Shown: piece by piece, positions 29,431-38,826 of the stretch
Layout of the letters: every line of letters begins with the position of its first letter
Numbering within the stretch: position 1 is the stretch's first letter
From: Dechloromonas hortensis
GTDB taxonomy: Bacteria > Pseudomonadota > Gammaproteobacteria > Burkholderiales > Rhodocyclaceae
DNA length: 64,000 nt
Direction of reading: 5' to 3'
NCBI RefSeq assembly: GCF_009469765.1
Contig: NZ_SSSQ01000012.1
Span: 62,001-126,000 of the forward strand
Position numbers and translations under genes: made by a program
The notes under the pieces: generated by a model
The model's input: only the letters and a program-made list of their open reading frames with translations
Told to the model about the DNA's origin: nothing
Databases searched by the model: none

Positions 29431-30081
29431 ATGAAGTATGAGCTTGTTGTTTTTGATTGGGATGGCACCTTGCTCGATTCCGCAGGCGCTATTGTGCAAG
29501 CGATTCAGGCGGCCTGTCGCGATCTGCAATTGCCTGAGCCCAGTGATGCCCAGGCCCGGCACGTGATCGGCCTTGGCCTGGTGGATGCCATGCGCCACGC
29601 GGTGCCTGAATTGGAGCCGGAAAACTACCAGGCCATGGTCGAGCGCTATCGCTTTCATTATCTTTCCGGTGATCACCGGTTGGTTTTGTTTGAGGGCGTG
29701 CGCGACATGCTGACGTCCCTGCAGTCGGCCGGTCATATTCTGACCATCGCAACCGGGAAAAGCCGTGCCGGCCTGGATCGTGCTCTCGACCATTCAGGTT
29801 TACGCTCCTTTTTCCAGGCCTCCCGCTGCGCCGACGAATGTCACTCCAAGCCGCATCCGCAGATGCTTGATCAATTGGTGGCCGAATTTGCCGTTCCATT
29901 CGAGTCGACGGTAATGATTGGCGACACGTCGCACGACCTGTTAATGGCCAGCAATGCCGGGGTTGATAGTCTGGCGGTCACTTATGGCGCGCATCCGCAT
30001 GAGCACCTGCTTGAGCACAAGCCGCTGGCTTGTCTGCACACTGTCCGGGAACTCGATCTGTGGCTAAAGAATTACGCCTGA
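29431..30081 (+). CDS. HAD-superfamily phosphatase (Gph-like)
   Basis: Phosphoglycolate-phosphatase-like hydrolase of 216 residues. Motif I is FDWDGTLLDS (nucleophile Asp9, acid Asp11), motif II lies in TIATGKSR, and motif IV in MIGDTSHDLLMASNAG, with a helical cap between I and II. The substrate is uncertain. The gene lies between rluC and a Rieske gene; its end overlaps the Rieske start by 22 bases. Confidence 0.88.
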   Translation: MKYELVVFDWDGTLLDSAGAIVQAIQAACRDLQLPEPSDAQARHVIGLGLVDAMRHAVPELEPENYQAMVERYRFHYLSGDHRLVLFEGVRDMLTSLQSAGHILTIATGKSRAGLDRALDHSGLRSFFQASRCADECHSKPHPQMLDQLVAEFAVPFESTVMIGDTSHDLLMASNAGVDSLAVTYGAHPHEHLLEHKPLACLHTVRELDLWLKNYA

Positions 30082-30416
30082 TTTGTACAAGTGGTGAACT
30101 GGTCGAGTCGGGCAAGGGATTCCGCTTCACGATAAAGCGCCATGGCTGGGATGCGCCGGCCTTCGTCATTCGCTATCACGGCCATGTTTATGGCTATTTC
30201 AACGAATGTGCCCATGTTCCAGCCGAACTTGACTGGCAGCCTGGCGAGTTCTTCGATGATTCCAAGCTATACTTGATCTGCTCGATTCATGGCGCACTTT
30301 ATGCTCCTGACACGGGTAGATGTCTTGGTGGGCGCTGTCAGGGGAAGGGTTTGAAACCACTGAAGGTCTGCGAGATCGAAGAGCAAATATTTCTAGAGCA
30401 ACAAGATAATGGATAA
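30060..30416 (+). CDS. Rieske [2Fe-2S] domain protein
   Basis: Small ferredoxin-like protein of 118 residues with cluster ligands Cys50-x-His52 and Cys74-x2-His77 (ECAHVP and CSIHGALY). It resembles NirD- or ferredoxin-subunit-type Rieske proteins that carry electrons, but no oxygenase lies nearby. The start is GTG (reading AKELRLICTS next) with a GGGA about 9 bases upstream; an ATG 30 bases earlier is an alternative. It overlaps the HAD gene upstream and the S49 peptidase gene downstream, indicating tight co-expression. Confidence 0.87.
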   Translation: MAKELRLICTSGELVESGKGFRFTIKRHGWDAPAFVIRYHGHVYGYFNECAHVPAELDWQPGEFFDDSKLYLICSIHGALYAPDTGRCLGGRCQGKGLKPLKVCEIEEQIFLEQQDNG

Positions 30417-31371
30417 CCCCCAACAGCCCGACAACAACTCGACCTGGGAGCGAAAAGCTCTCGAAAAACTGGCCTTTGCTGCGCTTGATGAGCAAAGGGC
30501 TCGGCGACGCTGGGGGATTTTTTTCAAGGCACTCGGCTTTGTCTATTTGCTGGTGGTGCTGATTGCCGTGGTTGACTGGGGGGGGGGGGCCGAGCATCAG
30601 GAGCGCCACACGGCCATGGTGACGCTGAACGGCGTCATCGAGGCCAAAGGTGAGGCCAGCGCCGAAAACCTGATTGCCGCCTTGAATGGTGCCTTCGAGG
30701 AAAAAAATGTGGCCGGCGTTGTCTTGCGGATCAATAGCCCTGGGGGTAGTCCGGTGCAGGCTGGGATGGTGAACGATGAAATTCGTCGCTTGCGTGGCAA
30801 GTACCCGGACAAGCCGCTGTATGCAGTGGTCGAGGACATGTGCGCCTCGGGTGGTTATTACGTGGCGGCCGCGGCCGACAAGATTTACGTGAACAAGGCC
30901 AGTATTGTTGGCTCGATTGGTGTTTTGATGGATGGTTTTGGTTTTACTGGAACCATGGACAAATTGGGCGTCGAGCGTCGCTTGTTAACAGCGGGTGAGA
31001 ACAAGGGTTTCCTTGATCCATTTTCGCCACAGGCTGAGCCGCATAAAGCGCACGCCCAGTTGCTACTCAACGACATTCACCAGCAGTTCATCGATGTTGT
31101 TAAAACTGGGCGCGGCAAACGCCTGAAAGAGTCGCCGGAAATGTTCTCTGGGTTCATGTGGACCGGGGTGCAGAGCGTTCAGTTGGGCCTGGCCGATGAC
31201 TTCGGTAGCGTCGACTCGGTTGCCCGTGATGTCATTCAGGCCGAGAAAGTGCTTGATTACTCAGTCAAGGACAACATCGCCGAGCGCTTTGCCAAGCGGC
31301 TTGGGGCTGGTGCGGTGCACGGCTTCTGGCAGGGGGTTTCAGCAAGCGCGCTGAGTGCTCGCCTGCGCTAA
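30409..31371 (+). CDS. S49-family signal peptide peptidase (SppA-like)
   Basis: Inner-membrane protease that degrades cleaved signal peptides. A short cytoplasmic N-terminus, one membrane helix (about 38-56), then a ClpP-like domain facing the periplasm. Ser147 in MCASGGYY and Lys199 in GENKGFLDPF form the expected Ser-Lys dyad of single-domain SppA. At 320 residues it matches the short bacterial form rather than the 618-residue E. coli enzyme. A run of 12 G bases encodes Gly58-60 just after the membrane helix, a slippage-prone site. It overlaps the Rieske gene by 8 bases. Confidence 0.9.
   Translation: MDNPQQPDNNSTWERKALEKLAFAALDEQRARRRWGIFFKALGFVYLLVVLIAVVDWGGGAEHQERHTAMVTLNGVIEAKGEASAENLIAALNGAFEEKNVAGVVLRINSPGGSPVQAGMVNDEIRRLRGKYPDKPLYAVVEDMCASGGYYVAAAADKIYVNKASIVGSIGVLMDGFGFTGTMDKLGVERRLLTAGENKGFLDPFSPQAEPHKAHAQLLLNDIHQQFIDVVKTGRGKRLKESPEMFSGFMWTGVQSVQLGLADDFGSVDSVARDVIQAEKVLDYSVKDNIAERFAKRLGAGAVHGFWQGVSASALSARLR
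30578..30589 (+). repeat. Homopolymer of 12 G within the S49 peptidase gene
   Basis: Twelve consecutive G bases at the junction of the membrane helix and the protease domain. A change of one or two units would shift the frame ahead of the catalytic domain. Confidence 0.9.
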
Positions 31372-31375
31372 GAGT

Positions 31376-32083
31376 TCAGGCCAGCAGTAGAAATACCGTC
31401 GGACGCCGCTCGATTTCGGGCGGCGTTTGCTTTTTCCATTGCTGGATTGTGCGCGTCACCACCGACTCGCCGGGCAATGTCAGGTCGGTCGCCACACTCA
31501 GCCGGGTTGTCGGCTGGCAAGCCTGCAGAATGGAGTCGTACATGGCGCGATTGCGATAAGGGGTTTCAATGAAGAGTTGGGTCTGCTTGCGCTTGCGCGA
31601 TTCGCTCTCAAGATCCTGTAGCGCCTTGCTGCGCTCGCCATCCTTTGCGGGTAAATAGCCTTGAAATGCGAAGCGTTGGCCGTTTAGTCCGGAAGCCATC
31701 AGGGCCAGCAATAGTGACGACGGGCCAATTAGTGGTGCGACCCGAATGCCTTCATTTTGGGCTAGTGCGACAAGATCGGCGCCCGGGTCGGCGACGGCGG
31801 GGCAGCCAGCCTCGGAAAGCAGGCCGACGTCGTTGCCGGCGCGCAGCGGTGCCAACAGGCGGTCCAGTGCATCGGCTTTAGTGTGCTCGTTCAGCTCCTC
31901 GAGTTGCAGCTCCTGCAGGGGGGTGTCGGTTCCTGCTGCTTTCAGAAAGGCGCGCGCTGTCTTTGCCTGTTCGACGACAAAGTGGGTCAGTGGGCGAATG
32001 GTGGTCAGTACGTTGGCGGGCAATGATTGGATGGGGGGGGTTGGTCCCAGTGGAACCGGAATCAGGAATAGCGTGCCGGTCAT
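31376..32083 (-). CDS. RsmI-like SAM-dependent methyltransferase (short form)
   Basis: Tetrapyrrole-methylase-fold protein of 235 residues. [18 protein letters not shown] and [21 protein letters not shown] match the RsmI/CbiF core that binds S-adenosylmethionine. True RsmI (16S rRNA C1402 2'-O-methylation) is about 285 residues with a C-terminal extension that is missing here, so this is probably a paralogue with another or unknown target. The start [13 protein letters not shown] overlaps the maf stop by 4 bases. Confidence 0.8.
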   Translation of the reverse strand: MTGTLFLIPVPLGPTPPIQSLPANVLTTIRPLTHFVVEQAKTARAFLKAAGTDTPLQELQLEELNEHTKADALDRLLAPLRAGNDVGLLSEAGCPAVADPGADLVALAQNEGIRVAPLIGPSSLLLALMASGLNGQRFAFQGYLPAKDGERSKALQDLESESRKRKQTQLFIETPYRNRAMYDSILQACQPTTRLSVATDLTLPGESVVTRTIQQWKKQTPPEIERRPTVFLLLA

Positions 32084-32664
32084 TGCAAAATTTCCAGGCC
32101 CTGATTGCGCAAGAGGTCGCACAGTGCGATCAGCGGCAAACCGACCAGTGCATTCGGATCCTCGCCCTGCATTTTGCTCAGCAGGGCAATGCCCAGTCCT
32201 TCCGATTTGGCTGAGCCGGCACAATTGTAGGCAGGCTCACGGCGCAGGTAGTTTTCAATCTCGCTGTCGCTTAGATGGCGAAAGCTGACCAGTGTTGGTA
32301 TGCCACGCACTTCGGCTTGCCCGGTGCGGGCGTTGTACAGGCATAACCCGGTAAAAAAATTGACGGTCTTGCCGGAAAGGTTGCGCAATTGATCGACGGC
32401 CCGCTCATGGGTGCCTGGTTTTCCATATATTTTTCCGTCTACCGTGGCAACCTGGTCGCTACCGATAATGAGTGCGTCGGGAAAGCTGTCGGCAACGGCG
32501 CGAGCCTTGGCTTCGGATAGGCGAAGGGCCATGGCCTCGGGTGGTTCAGCGGGTAATGGTGTCTCGTCCGTTTGGGGGTTGGCTACCTGGAAAGGGAGGC
32601 CAAGCCGGGCAAGGAGTTCGCGGCGATACGGAGAGGTTGAGGCGAGGATCAGGGTTTGGGGCAT
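32080..32664 (-). CDS. Maf-family nucleoside triphosphate pyrophosphatase (YceF type)
   Basis: Hydrolyses non-canonical or modified nucleoside triphosphates. It opens with [18 protein letters not shown] (the STSPYRR nucleotide motif), and [12 protein letters not shown] holds the conserved acidic residue. It has 194 residues. The YceF subgroup is suggested by its place next to yceD-rpmF-plsX, as in E. coli, where yceF is divergent from yceD. It is translationally coupled to the RsmI-like gene. Confidence 0.88.
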   Translation of the reverse strand: MPQTLILASTSPYRRELLARLGLPFQVANPQTDETPLPAEPPEAMALRLSEAKARAVADSFPDALIIGSDQVATVDGKIYGKPGTHERAVDQLRNLSGKTVNFFTGLCLYNARTGQAEVRGIPTLVSFRHLSDSEIENYLRREPAYNCAGSAKSEGLGIALLSKMQGEDPNALVGLPLIALCDLLRNQGLEILQ

Positions 32665-32718
32665 GAAAGTTTCAATACAACAAGGTGTTGCGCTGACTTC
32701 TTGAAGCGGCACTTTGTT

Positions 32719-32747
32719 TTGACTTGGAAAGCCAAAAATAATATCAT
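32719..32747 (+). promoter_or_regulatory. Sigma-70 promoter of the yceD-rpmF-fab run
   Basis: TTGACT, 17 bases, TATCAT, ending 28 bases before the yceD start. It is the only good promoter seen ahead of yceD-rpmF and could feed the fatty-acid genes behind them. Confidence 0.6.
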
Positions 32748-32775
32748 CTCGCGTTTAAGTCGCAACAGCTCAAAA

Positions 32776-33264
32776 GTGAAAAGGATTTCGGACGCTTTCA
32801 TGTTTGCCAGAGATGGCCGTGTTCTCGAGGGAACGCTGGCGATCTCCAGTTTGGAACGCCTGCAGGATTTGCTGGCAGAAGTTTCGGGAGAGGTGAGTTT
32901 CCGGCTTCATGGTTTCAAGGGCGAGCGTGGTGAGCATCTGCTGCATCTGGTGGTTACCGGTTTGCTGCCGCTGGCCTGCCAGCGCTGCCTGGAAGCCATC
33001 CCTTTTGATCTTGATGTCGATAGCCTGCTGGAGATTGTTCCGGAAGGTGCCGATATGTCGCAAGATGAGCTGGAAGACGACACTCGTGATTTCCTGCCGG
33101 TGGCGGGCGAACTGAATGTGGCCGAATTGGTGGAGGATGAAATTCTCCTGGCCCTGCCAGTCGCGCCGCGGCACGAAAAATGTGGTTTGCCTGGTGCCGC
33201 CGGTGCTGGTGAGCGGATTAATCCGTTTGCCGCGTTGTCGGGGCTTAAAGGCAAGCCGAACTGA
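32776..33264 (+). CDS. yceD: YceD family protein (DUF177), 23S rRNA accumulation
   Basis: Protein of 162 residues of the DUF177 family, in E. coli needed for normal 23S rRNA levels. LACQRCLEAIPFDLDVD holds the conserved cysteine pair, and a VAELVEDEILLALPVAPRH block and a terminal NPFAALSGLKGK are typical. The start is not certain: GTG (VKRISDAFMFARDG) is preferred, with ATG 24 bases downstream as an alternative; neither has a clear ribosome site. The gene sits directly ahead of rpmF, the almost universal context. Confidence 0.88.
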   Translation: MKRISDAFMFARDGRVLEGTLAISSLERLQDLLAEVSGEVSFRLHGFKGERGEHLLHLVVTGLLPLACQRCLEAIPFDLDVDSLLEIVPEGADMSQDELEDDTRDFLPVAGELNVAELVEDEILLALPVAPRHEKCGLPGAAGAGERINPFAALSGLKGKPN

Positions 33265-33282
33265 TTTTTTTGGAGTATCAAC

Positions 33283-33462
33283 ATGGCCGTTCAGCAGAAC
33301 AAAAAATCCCCTTCCAAGCGTGGCATGCATCGCGCTCACGACTTCCTGGTTAACCCGCCGCTGGCCGTTGAGCCGACGACTGGTGAGACGCATCTGCGTC
33401 ACCACATTTCCCCCAACGGTTTCTACCGTGGCAAGAAGGTCCTGAAGGCCAAGGGCGAGTAA
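33283..33462 (+). CDS. rpmF: 50S ribosomal protein L32
   Basis: Ribosomal protein of 59 residues. It starts [19 protein letters not shown], which is the standard L32 N-terminus, and ends in [19 protein letters not shown] ribosome site precedes the ATG. It lies between yceD and plsX as in most proteobacteria. The gene is short and easily missed. Confidence 0.97.
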   Translation: MAVQQNKKSPSKRGMHRAHDFLVNPPLAVEPTTGETHLRHHISPNGFYRGKKVLKAKGE

Positions 33463-33474
33463 TCGTTCATAGAA

Positions 33475-33513
33475 AGGCAGGCGGTTCCTGGTGAGCCGCC
33501 TGCCTTTTCTTTT
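33475..33513 (+). terminator. Intrinsic terminator / attenuator between rpmF and plsX
   Basis: A GGCAGGCGG / CCGCCTGCC stem with a roughly 12-base loop and a TTTTCTTTT tail. It ends 3 bases before the plsX start codon, so it would both cut read-through from rpmF and occupy the plsX ribosome site. Confidence 0.75.
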
Positions 33514-33516
33514 GCC

Positions 33517-34536
33517 ATGACAGCCCGCATTGCTATTGATTGCATGGGGGGTGACCACGGTCCGTCAGTGACGGTTCCGTCGGCTATCCATTTTCTTGTG
33601 GAGTATCCGGCAGCAAAGCTGATCCTTGTTGGTCAGGAGGATGTTTTGCGTCCGTTGCTCGGGTCTCAGGTCGATAATCCTCGTCTACGTATCGTTCATG
33701 CCTCAGAGATTGTGGGGATGGACGAGTCGCCGGCGCTCGCCCTGCGCAATAAAAAAGACTCGTCCATGCGTGTCGCCATCAACCTCGTTAAAGCAGGGGA
33801 GGCGGACGCGTGCGTTTCTGCCGGAAACACTGGCGCGCTGATGGCAATTTCCCGTTTTGTGCTCAAGATGCTGCCTGGCATTGAGCGCCCGGCAATTTGC
33901 GCGCCATTGCCGACCATTAACGGTCACACCCATATGCTGGACCTCGGTGCCAACGTCGATTGCGGTCCAGAGCATTTGCTGCAGTTCGGTATCATGGGGG
34001 CCATGCTGGTCTCAGCCATGGAGCACAAGGATAGGCCGACGGTCGGCATCCTCAATATTGGCGAAGAAGAGATCAAAGGCAATGAAGTCGTCAAAGCGGC
34101 GGCCGAGTTGCTGCGTGCTTCCGATCTGAACTTCGTGGGCAATGTCGAAGGCGACGGGATTTACAAGGGCGAGGCCGATGTCATTGTTTGCGACGGTTTT
34201 GTCGGCAATGTCGCCCTGAAGACTTCGGAAGGCCTGGCGCAAATGCTGGCATCCTCGCTGCGTAGCGAATTCAAGCGCAATTGGTTAACCAAGATTGCGG
34301 CATTGATCGCCATATCGGTTCTTAATAATTTCAAGAAGCGTTTTGACCACCGGCGTTACAACGGTGCCATTCTTCTCGGCCTTAAAGGTATTTCGGTGAA
34401 GAGTCACGGTTCTGCCGATGTTCTGTCCTTTGGGAATGCTATTTCCCGTGCGTACGAGGCGGTGGAGAACCGGGTTCTTGAACGCATCACCGGGCGCCTG
34501 ACCCAGGCTCAAGCCATTGCTGTGGAGAATGTCTGA
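33517..34536 (+). CDS. plsX: Phosphate acyltransferase PlsX
   Basis: Makes acyl-phosphate from acyl-ACP, the first step toward phosphatidic acid with PlsY. The N-terminal [17 protein letters not shown] is the family signature; [12 protein letters not shown] and [15 protein letters not shown] are further conserved blocks. It has 339 residues. The start fits the family, yet no ribosome site is present because a terminator hairpin and T run come right before it. The fabH start follows the stop without a gap. Confidence 0.96.
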   Translation: MTARIAIDCMGGDHGPSVTVPSAIHFLVEYPAAKLILVGQEDVLRPLLGSQVDNPRLRIVHASEIVGMDESPALALRNKKDSSMRVAINLVKAGEADACVSAGNTGALMAISRFVLKMLPGIERPAICAPLPTINGHTHMLDLGANVDCGPEHLLQFGIMGAMLVSAMEHKDRPTVGILNIGEEEIKGNEVVKAAAELLRASDLNFVGNVEGDGIYKGEADVIVCDGFVGNVALKTSEGLAQMLASSLRSEFKRNWLTKIAALIAISVLNNFKKRFDHRRYNGAILLGLKGISVKSHGSADVLSFGNAISRAYEAVENRVLERITGRLTQAQAIAVENV

Positions 34537-35496
34537 ATGTACGCACGTTTGATCGGTACCGGCAGTTGCCTTCCGGGAAGTCCTGTCAGCAACAACGACC
34601 TTGCCGCACGCGGCATTGAGACCAATGATGAGTGGATTGTTACTCGTACTGGCATCCGCAGTCGTTACTTGGCAGATGCAGGTACGACCTCCAGCGAGTT
34701 GGGGCTGATCGCAGCGCAGCGTGCTCTGGAGATGGCCGGGGTGGCGGCGGGCGAAATCGATTTGATCATCGTTGCCACCTCGACGCCCGATTTCATCTTT
34801 CCCAGCACGGCTTGCCTGATTCAGGGCCGACTGGGTAATAAGGGGGCTGCTGCATTCGATGTGCAAGCAGTTTGCAGTGGCTTTACCTATGCCTTGGGGA
34901 TTGCCGACAAGTTCATTCGCTCAGGCAGCCACAAAAAGGCGTTGGTGATTGGCGCCGAGGTGTTTTCACGCATCCTCGACTGGAGCGATCGAGGCACCTG
35001 TGTTCTCTTTGGCGATGGCGCCGGCGCTGTCGTGCTCGAAGCTTCGGAAAAGCCCGGAATCATCGCTACCGCAATGCACGCCGATGGCAGCCAGAGCGGT
35101 ATTTTGAATGTCCCTGGGCAGATTTGCGGCGGTCAAGTCACCGGCGATCCTTTCCTGCGTATGGATGGGCAGGCTGTTTTCAAGTTCGCTGTTCGCGTGC
35201 TGGCTGAAATAGCCGAAGAGGTTTGCCATGTGGCTGGAATTGAAACCGGTGACGTGGACTGGCTGATTCCGCATCAGGCCAATATCCGCATCATTGAGGC
35301 CACGGGCAAGAGGCTCGGTATCAATCGCGAAAATGTGATTGTGACGGTGGATCGGCATGGCAATACCTCTGCCGCATCCGTGCCGCTGGCACTGGACGAG
35401 GCGGTGCGTGACGGACGCATTCAGCGTGGCCAAAAGGTTCTGCTGGAAGGGGTTGGCGGCGGTTTTACCTGGGGCGCAGCCCTCATCGAATTCTGA
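34537..35496 (+). CDS. fabH: 3-oxoacyl-ACP synthase III
   Basis: Condenses acetyl-CoA with malonyl-ACP to begin fatty-acid synthesis. The catalytic Cys113 lies in DVQAVCSGF; histidine and asparagine are in PHQANIRI and HGNTSAAS, and [16 protein letters not shown] glycine-rich sequence closes the protein. The length of 319 residues is normal. It starts directly after the plsX stop, so translation is likely coupled. Confidence 0.96.
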   Translation: MYARLIGTGSCLPGSPVSNNDLAARGIETNDEWIVTRTGIRSRYLADAGTTSSELGLIAAQRALEMAGVAAGEIDLIIVATSTPDFIFPSTACLIQGRLGNKGAAAFDVQAVCSGFTYALGIADKFIRSGSHKKALVIGAEVFSRILDWSDRGTCVLFGDGAGAVVLEASEKPGIIATAMHADGSQSGILNVPGQICGGQVTGDPFLRMDGQAVFKFAVRVLAEIAEEVCHVAGIETGDVDWLIPHQANIRIIEATGKRLGINRENVIVTVDRHGNTSAASVPLALDEAVRDGRIQRGQKVLLEGVGGGFTWGAALIEF

Positions 35497-35513
35497 TACA
35501 GGAAACGTAGAGA

Positions 35514-36440
35514 ATGTCTTTTGCTTTCGTATTTCCCGGCCAAGGCTCGCAGAGCGTTGGCATGATGTCGGCTTACGGTGACGCTGCCGTAGTCCGCGCC
35601 ACCTTTGAACAAGCTTCGGCCGCGCTTGGCGAGGATCTCTGGGCCATGGTTGCTGAAGGCCCCGCAGAAGTCTTGACCCAAACGGTAAACACGCAGCCAG
35701 TGATGTTGACCGCAGGGGTGGCTGCATGGCGGCTCTGGCAAGAGAAAGGCGGGCGGAAGCCTGCGCTGGTGGCTGGGCACAGCCTGGGTGAATATTCCGC
35801 GCTGGTTGTTGCTGGCGTCATCGATTTAAAGGATGCCGTGCCGCTGGTTCGCTTGCGGGCGGCTGCCATGCAGGAGGCTGTCCCGGTCGGTGCGGGAGCC
35901 ATGGCGGCTATCCTTGGCTTGGATAACGCCGGCATCGTTGCGGCATGTACTGAGGCAGCGCAAGGCGAAGTGGTCGAGCCGGTCAATTTCAATGCCAATG
36001 GCCAGACGGTGATTGCCGGTCACAAATCGGCCGTTGAGCGCGCCATGGAAGCCTGCAAGGCGCGTGGTGCCAAGATGGCAAAGGCCCTGCCGGTCTCTGC
36101 ACCGTTTCATTCCTCCTTGATTCGACCGGCGGCTGACAAGCTGGCCGCCCGGCTTGCCGAATTGACGCTGAGCGTACCGCAGATTCCGGTCATCAATAAT
36201 GTGGACGTGGCGATTGAGAATGATCCGGCCCGCATCAAGGATGCATTGGTTCGCCAGGCCTACAATCCCGTGCGCTGGGTTGAGACCATTCAGTCAATGG
36301 CGGTCTTGGGGGTAACAACGGTTGCGGAATGCGGTCCTGGCAAGGTCTTGGCCGGACTGACCAAGCGTTGTGCCGACGGTGTCACTGGCGTTGCTTTGGC
36401 TGATGCGGCTGCCATTGAAGCAAATCTGAATCTGGAGTGA
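35514..36440 (+). CDS. fabD: Malonyl-CoA:ACP transacylase
   Basis: Loads malonyl groups on acyl carrier protein. FPGQGSQSVGMM is the N-terminal signature, Ser90 in AGHSLGEYSAL is the nucleophile, and SAPFHSSL holds the histidine. It has 308 residues. It has a GGAAA site 17 bases after fabH and leads directly into fabG. Confidence 0.96.
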   Translation: MSFAFVFPGQGSQSVGMMSAYGDAAVVRATFEQASAALGEDLWAMVAEGPAEVLTQTVNTQPVMLTAGVAAWRLWQEKGGRKPALVAGHSLGEYSALVVAGVIDLKDAVPLVRLRAAAMQEAVPVGAGAMAAILGLDNAGIVAACTEAAQGEVVEPVNFNANGQTVIAGHKSAVERAMEACKARGAKMAKALPVSAPFHSSLIRPAADKLAARLAELTLSVPQIPVINNVDVAIENDPARIKDALVRQAYNPVRWVETIQSMAVLGVTTVAECGPGKVLAGLTKRCADGVTGVALADAAAIEANLNLE

Positions 36441-36443
36441 GTT

Positions 36444-37184
36444 ATGCTGAGTAGCAATATCGCACTTGTTACAGGCGCTACCCGTGGCATTGGTCGCGCG
36501 ATAGCTTTGGAGCTGGGCAAGCAGGGGGCTACCGTCATCGGGACCGCGACCAGCGAAGATGGTGCTGCCAAGATTTCCGCCTATCTCGCTGAAGCATCGA
36601 TCAAGGGCAAGGGAATTGTGTTGAATGTTTGCGATGCGGAGCAGACCGATGCGACGCTTGCTGCCTTAAGCAAGGAACACGGTGTCATCACCATTCTCGT
36701 CAATAATGCTGGTATCACCCGCGATAACCTTGCGATGCGGATGGGGGACGACGACTGGGATGCAGTGATCGACACTAATCTCAAAGCCGTATTCCGACTG
36801 TCGCGTGGCGTGATGCGTGGCATGATGAAGGCTCGCTTTGGTCGCATTGTTAATATCACATCGGTGGTCGGTTACTCCGGTAATGCAGGGCAGGCTAATT
36901 ATTGCGCGGCAAAGGCGGGTGTAGCTGGCATGAGCCGCTCTTTGGCTCGCGAATTGGGCAGTCGCAACATCACAGTTAACTGCGTTGCCCCTGGTTTTAT
37001 TGCAACAGACATGACTCACGCCCTGACGGAAGAGCAGAAGCAGGCAATGCTGGCTTCTATTCCCCTCGGCCGGGCTGGGACGCCGGAAGATATTGCCGGC
37101 ACTGTTGGTTTTCTCGTATCCCCGGCAGCCGCTTATGTCACAGGCACAACCGTGCATGTGAATGGCGGTATGTTCATGGATTGA
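36444..37184 (+). CDS. fabG: 3-oxoacyl-ACP reductase
   Basis: NADPH-dependent reduction of 3-oxoacyl-ACP. The short-chain dehydrogenase fold shows VTGATRGIGRAI (cofactor), NNAGITRDNL, and a catalytic Ser-Tyr-Lys set in NITSVVGYSG and NYCAAKAG. The C-terminal YVTGTTVHVNGGMFMD is typical. It has 246 residues and starts 3 bases after fabD. Confidence 0.96.
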   Translation: MLSSNIALVTGATRGIGRAIALELGKQGATVIGTATSEDGAAKISAYLAEASIKGKGIVLNVCDAEQTDATLAALSKEHGVITILVNNAGITRDNLAMRMGDDDWDAVIDTNLKAVFRLSRGVMRGMMKARFGRIVNITSVVGYSGNAGQANYCAAKAGVAGMSRSLARELGSRNITVNCVAPGFIATDMTHALTEEQKQAMLASIPLGRAGTPEDIAGTVGFLVSPAAAYVTGTTVHVNGGMFMD

Positions 37185-37257
37185 TTTCCCGAAGCCTCGG
37201 CTTTTGGTAAACTTGTAACGTTTTTTTTCGTACCCCTGAGGGGAAGGAGTTTTTCTA

Positions 37258-37494
37258 ATGGATAACATCGTAGAGCGCGTCAAAAAGATCGTCGCCGAAC
37301 AACTGGGCGTGAACGAAGCAGACATCAAGAATGAGTCTTCCTTCGTGGATGATCTGGGCGCGGATTCCCTGGATACCGTTGAACTGGTCATGGCGCTGGA
37401 AGAAGAATTCGAGTGCGAAATCCCTGACGACCAGGCAGAGAAGATCACCACGGTCCAGCAGGCTGTCGATTTCATCCTCGCCAACAAGAAATAA
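37258..37494 (+). CDS. acpP: Acyl carrier protein
   Basis: Carries growing acyl chains on a phosphopantetheine arm attached to Ser37 in [16 protein letters not shown]. It is acidic, with 78 residues. The strong ribosome site AAGGAG and a 73-base gap from fabG fit high, partly separate expression. AcpS, which attaches the arm, is encoded at 49751. Confidence 0.97.
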   Translation: MDNIVERVKKIVAEQLGVNEADIKNESSFVDDLGADSLDTVELVMALEEEFECEIPDDQAEKITTVQQAVDFILANKK

Positions 37495-37513
37495 TCCAAT
37501 TCTGGTTGACCCA

Positions 37514-37542
37514 GGCAAGGCCGGCCCCCATGGCCGGCCTTG
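37514..37542 (+). promoter_or_regulatory. Hairpin between acpP and fabF
   Basis: A CAAGGCCGGC / GCCGGCCTTG stem with a short loop, and only a weak T-rich tail. It could be a leaky terminator or an mRNA 3'-end stabiliser that lets acpP be made in excess over fabF. Confidence 0.6.
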
Positions 37543-37566
37543 CTACATTTGCTTTCGGAGTGCACC

Positions 37567-38802
37567 TTGGCACGTCGCAGAGTCGTAATTACCGGTCTGG
37601 GTATCGTTAGCCCGGTCGGAAACACCGTCGAAGAAGCCTGGCAGAATATTCTGGCTGGCCGCTCCGGCATTGCCCTCATCACCAAGTTCGATACATCCAC
37701 CTTCCCGGTCCAGTTTGGCGGGGAAGTGAAGAATTTCGACATTACTCAGTACATTCCGGCTAAAGACGCCCGCCGCATGGATCATTTCATCCATTTCGGC
37801 CTGGCGGCAGGCATTCAGGCTGTGCGCGATGCCGGTCTGGACAAGGAAAACGTTGCTGACCTCGAACGAGTCGGTGTCGCCATTGGTTCGGGCATTGGCG
37901 GTTTGCCGCTGATTGAGCAAACCAAAGACGAATATATCGCCGGTGGTGTGCGCAAGGTCTCCCCATTCTTCGTGCCTGGCTCGATCATCAACATGATTTC
38001 AGGCAACCTGTCGATCCAGTTCGGCTTCAAAGGTCCGAATATCGCGTTGGTTACCGCCTGCACGACCGGTACTCACTCGATTGGTGAAGCAGCCCGGATC
38101 ATCGAGTATGGTGATGCGGATGTAATGGTTGCCGGTGGTGCTGAGTCCACCGTTTCCCCGCTGGGTATGGGTGGTTTTTGTGCCGCGCGCGCACTGTCCA
38201 CTCGTAACGACGACCCGGCTACGGCCAGTCGCCCTTGGGACAAAGACCGTGACGGCTTCGTGCTGGGTGAAGGTGCCGGAGTCATGGTGCTGGAAGAGTA
38301 CGAACACGCCAAGGCGCGGGGGGCGAAAATTTACGCCGAACTGTCCGGTTACGGGATGAGTGGCGATGCCTACCACATCACCGCGCCGAATACGGATGGT
38401 CCGCGTCGATCAATGCTGAATGCCTTGAAGAACGCCGGAGTGGCGCCTTCCGATGTCCAGTATTTGAATGCGCACGGAACCTCCACGCCGCTTGGCGACA
38501 AGAATGAAACCGATGCGGTCAAGCAGGCGTTTGGCGATGCTGCCTACAAGCTGGTGGTCAACTCGACCAAGTCGATGACCGGCCACCTGTTGGGCGGTGC
38601 GGGTGGTATCGAGTCACTGTTCACGGTGCTCGCCCTTCATCACCAGATTTCTCCGCCAACCATCAATATCTTCAACCAGGATCCTGAGTGTGATCTGGAC
38701 TATTGTGCCAATGTGGCGCGGCCGATGAAAATTGATGTGGCTCTGAAAAATAATTTCGGCTTTGGTGGAACCAACGGATCGCTGGTTTTCAAGCGCATCT
38801 GA
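37567..38802 (+). CDS. fabF: 3-oxoacyl-ACP synthase II
   Basis: Elongation condensing enzyme. The Cys-His-His triad is seen in [10 protein letters not shown] (Cys165), [11 protein letters not shown] and [11 protein letters not shown] chose a TTG start: it gives [11 protein letters not shown] as the N-terminus, a normal length of 411 residues, and has GGAG 6 bases upstream. An upstream frame adds 9 residues of hairpin sequence and is less likely. It ends the fatty-acid cluster. Confidence 0.94.
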   Translation: MARRRVVITGLGIVSPVGNTVEEAWQNILAGRSGIALITKFDTSTFPVQFGGEVKNFDITQYIPAKDARRMDHFIHFGLAAGIQAVRDAGLDKENVADLERVGVAIGSGIGGLPLIEQTKDEYIAGGVRKVSPFFVPGSIINMISGNLSIQFGFKGPNIALVTACTTGTHSIGEAARIIEYGDADVMVAGGAESTVSPLGMGGFCAARALSTRNDDPATASRPWDKDRDGFVLGEGAGVMVLEEYEHAKARGAKIYAELSGYGMSGDAYHITAPNTDGPRRSMLNALKNAGVAPSDVQYLNAHGTSTPLGDKNETDAVKQAFGDAAYKLVVNSTKSMTGHLLGGAGGIESLFTVLALHHQISPPTINIFNQDPECDLDYCANVARPMKIDVALKNNFGFGGTNGSLVFKRI

Positions 38803-38826
38803 CATCCTTCGGCAAGGAATTGAGCG

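Noticed and set aside
37181..37213. TTGATT ... TAAACT as a promoter for acpP
   Set aside because: A 21-base spacer is too long for a sigma-70 promoter.
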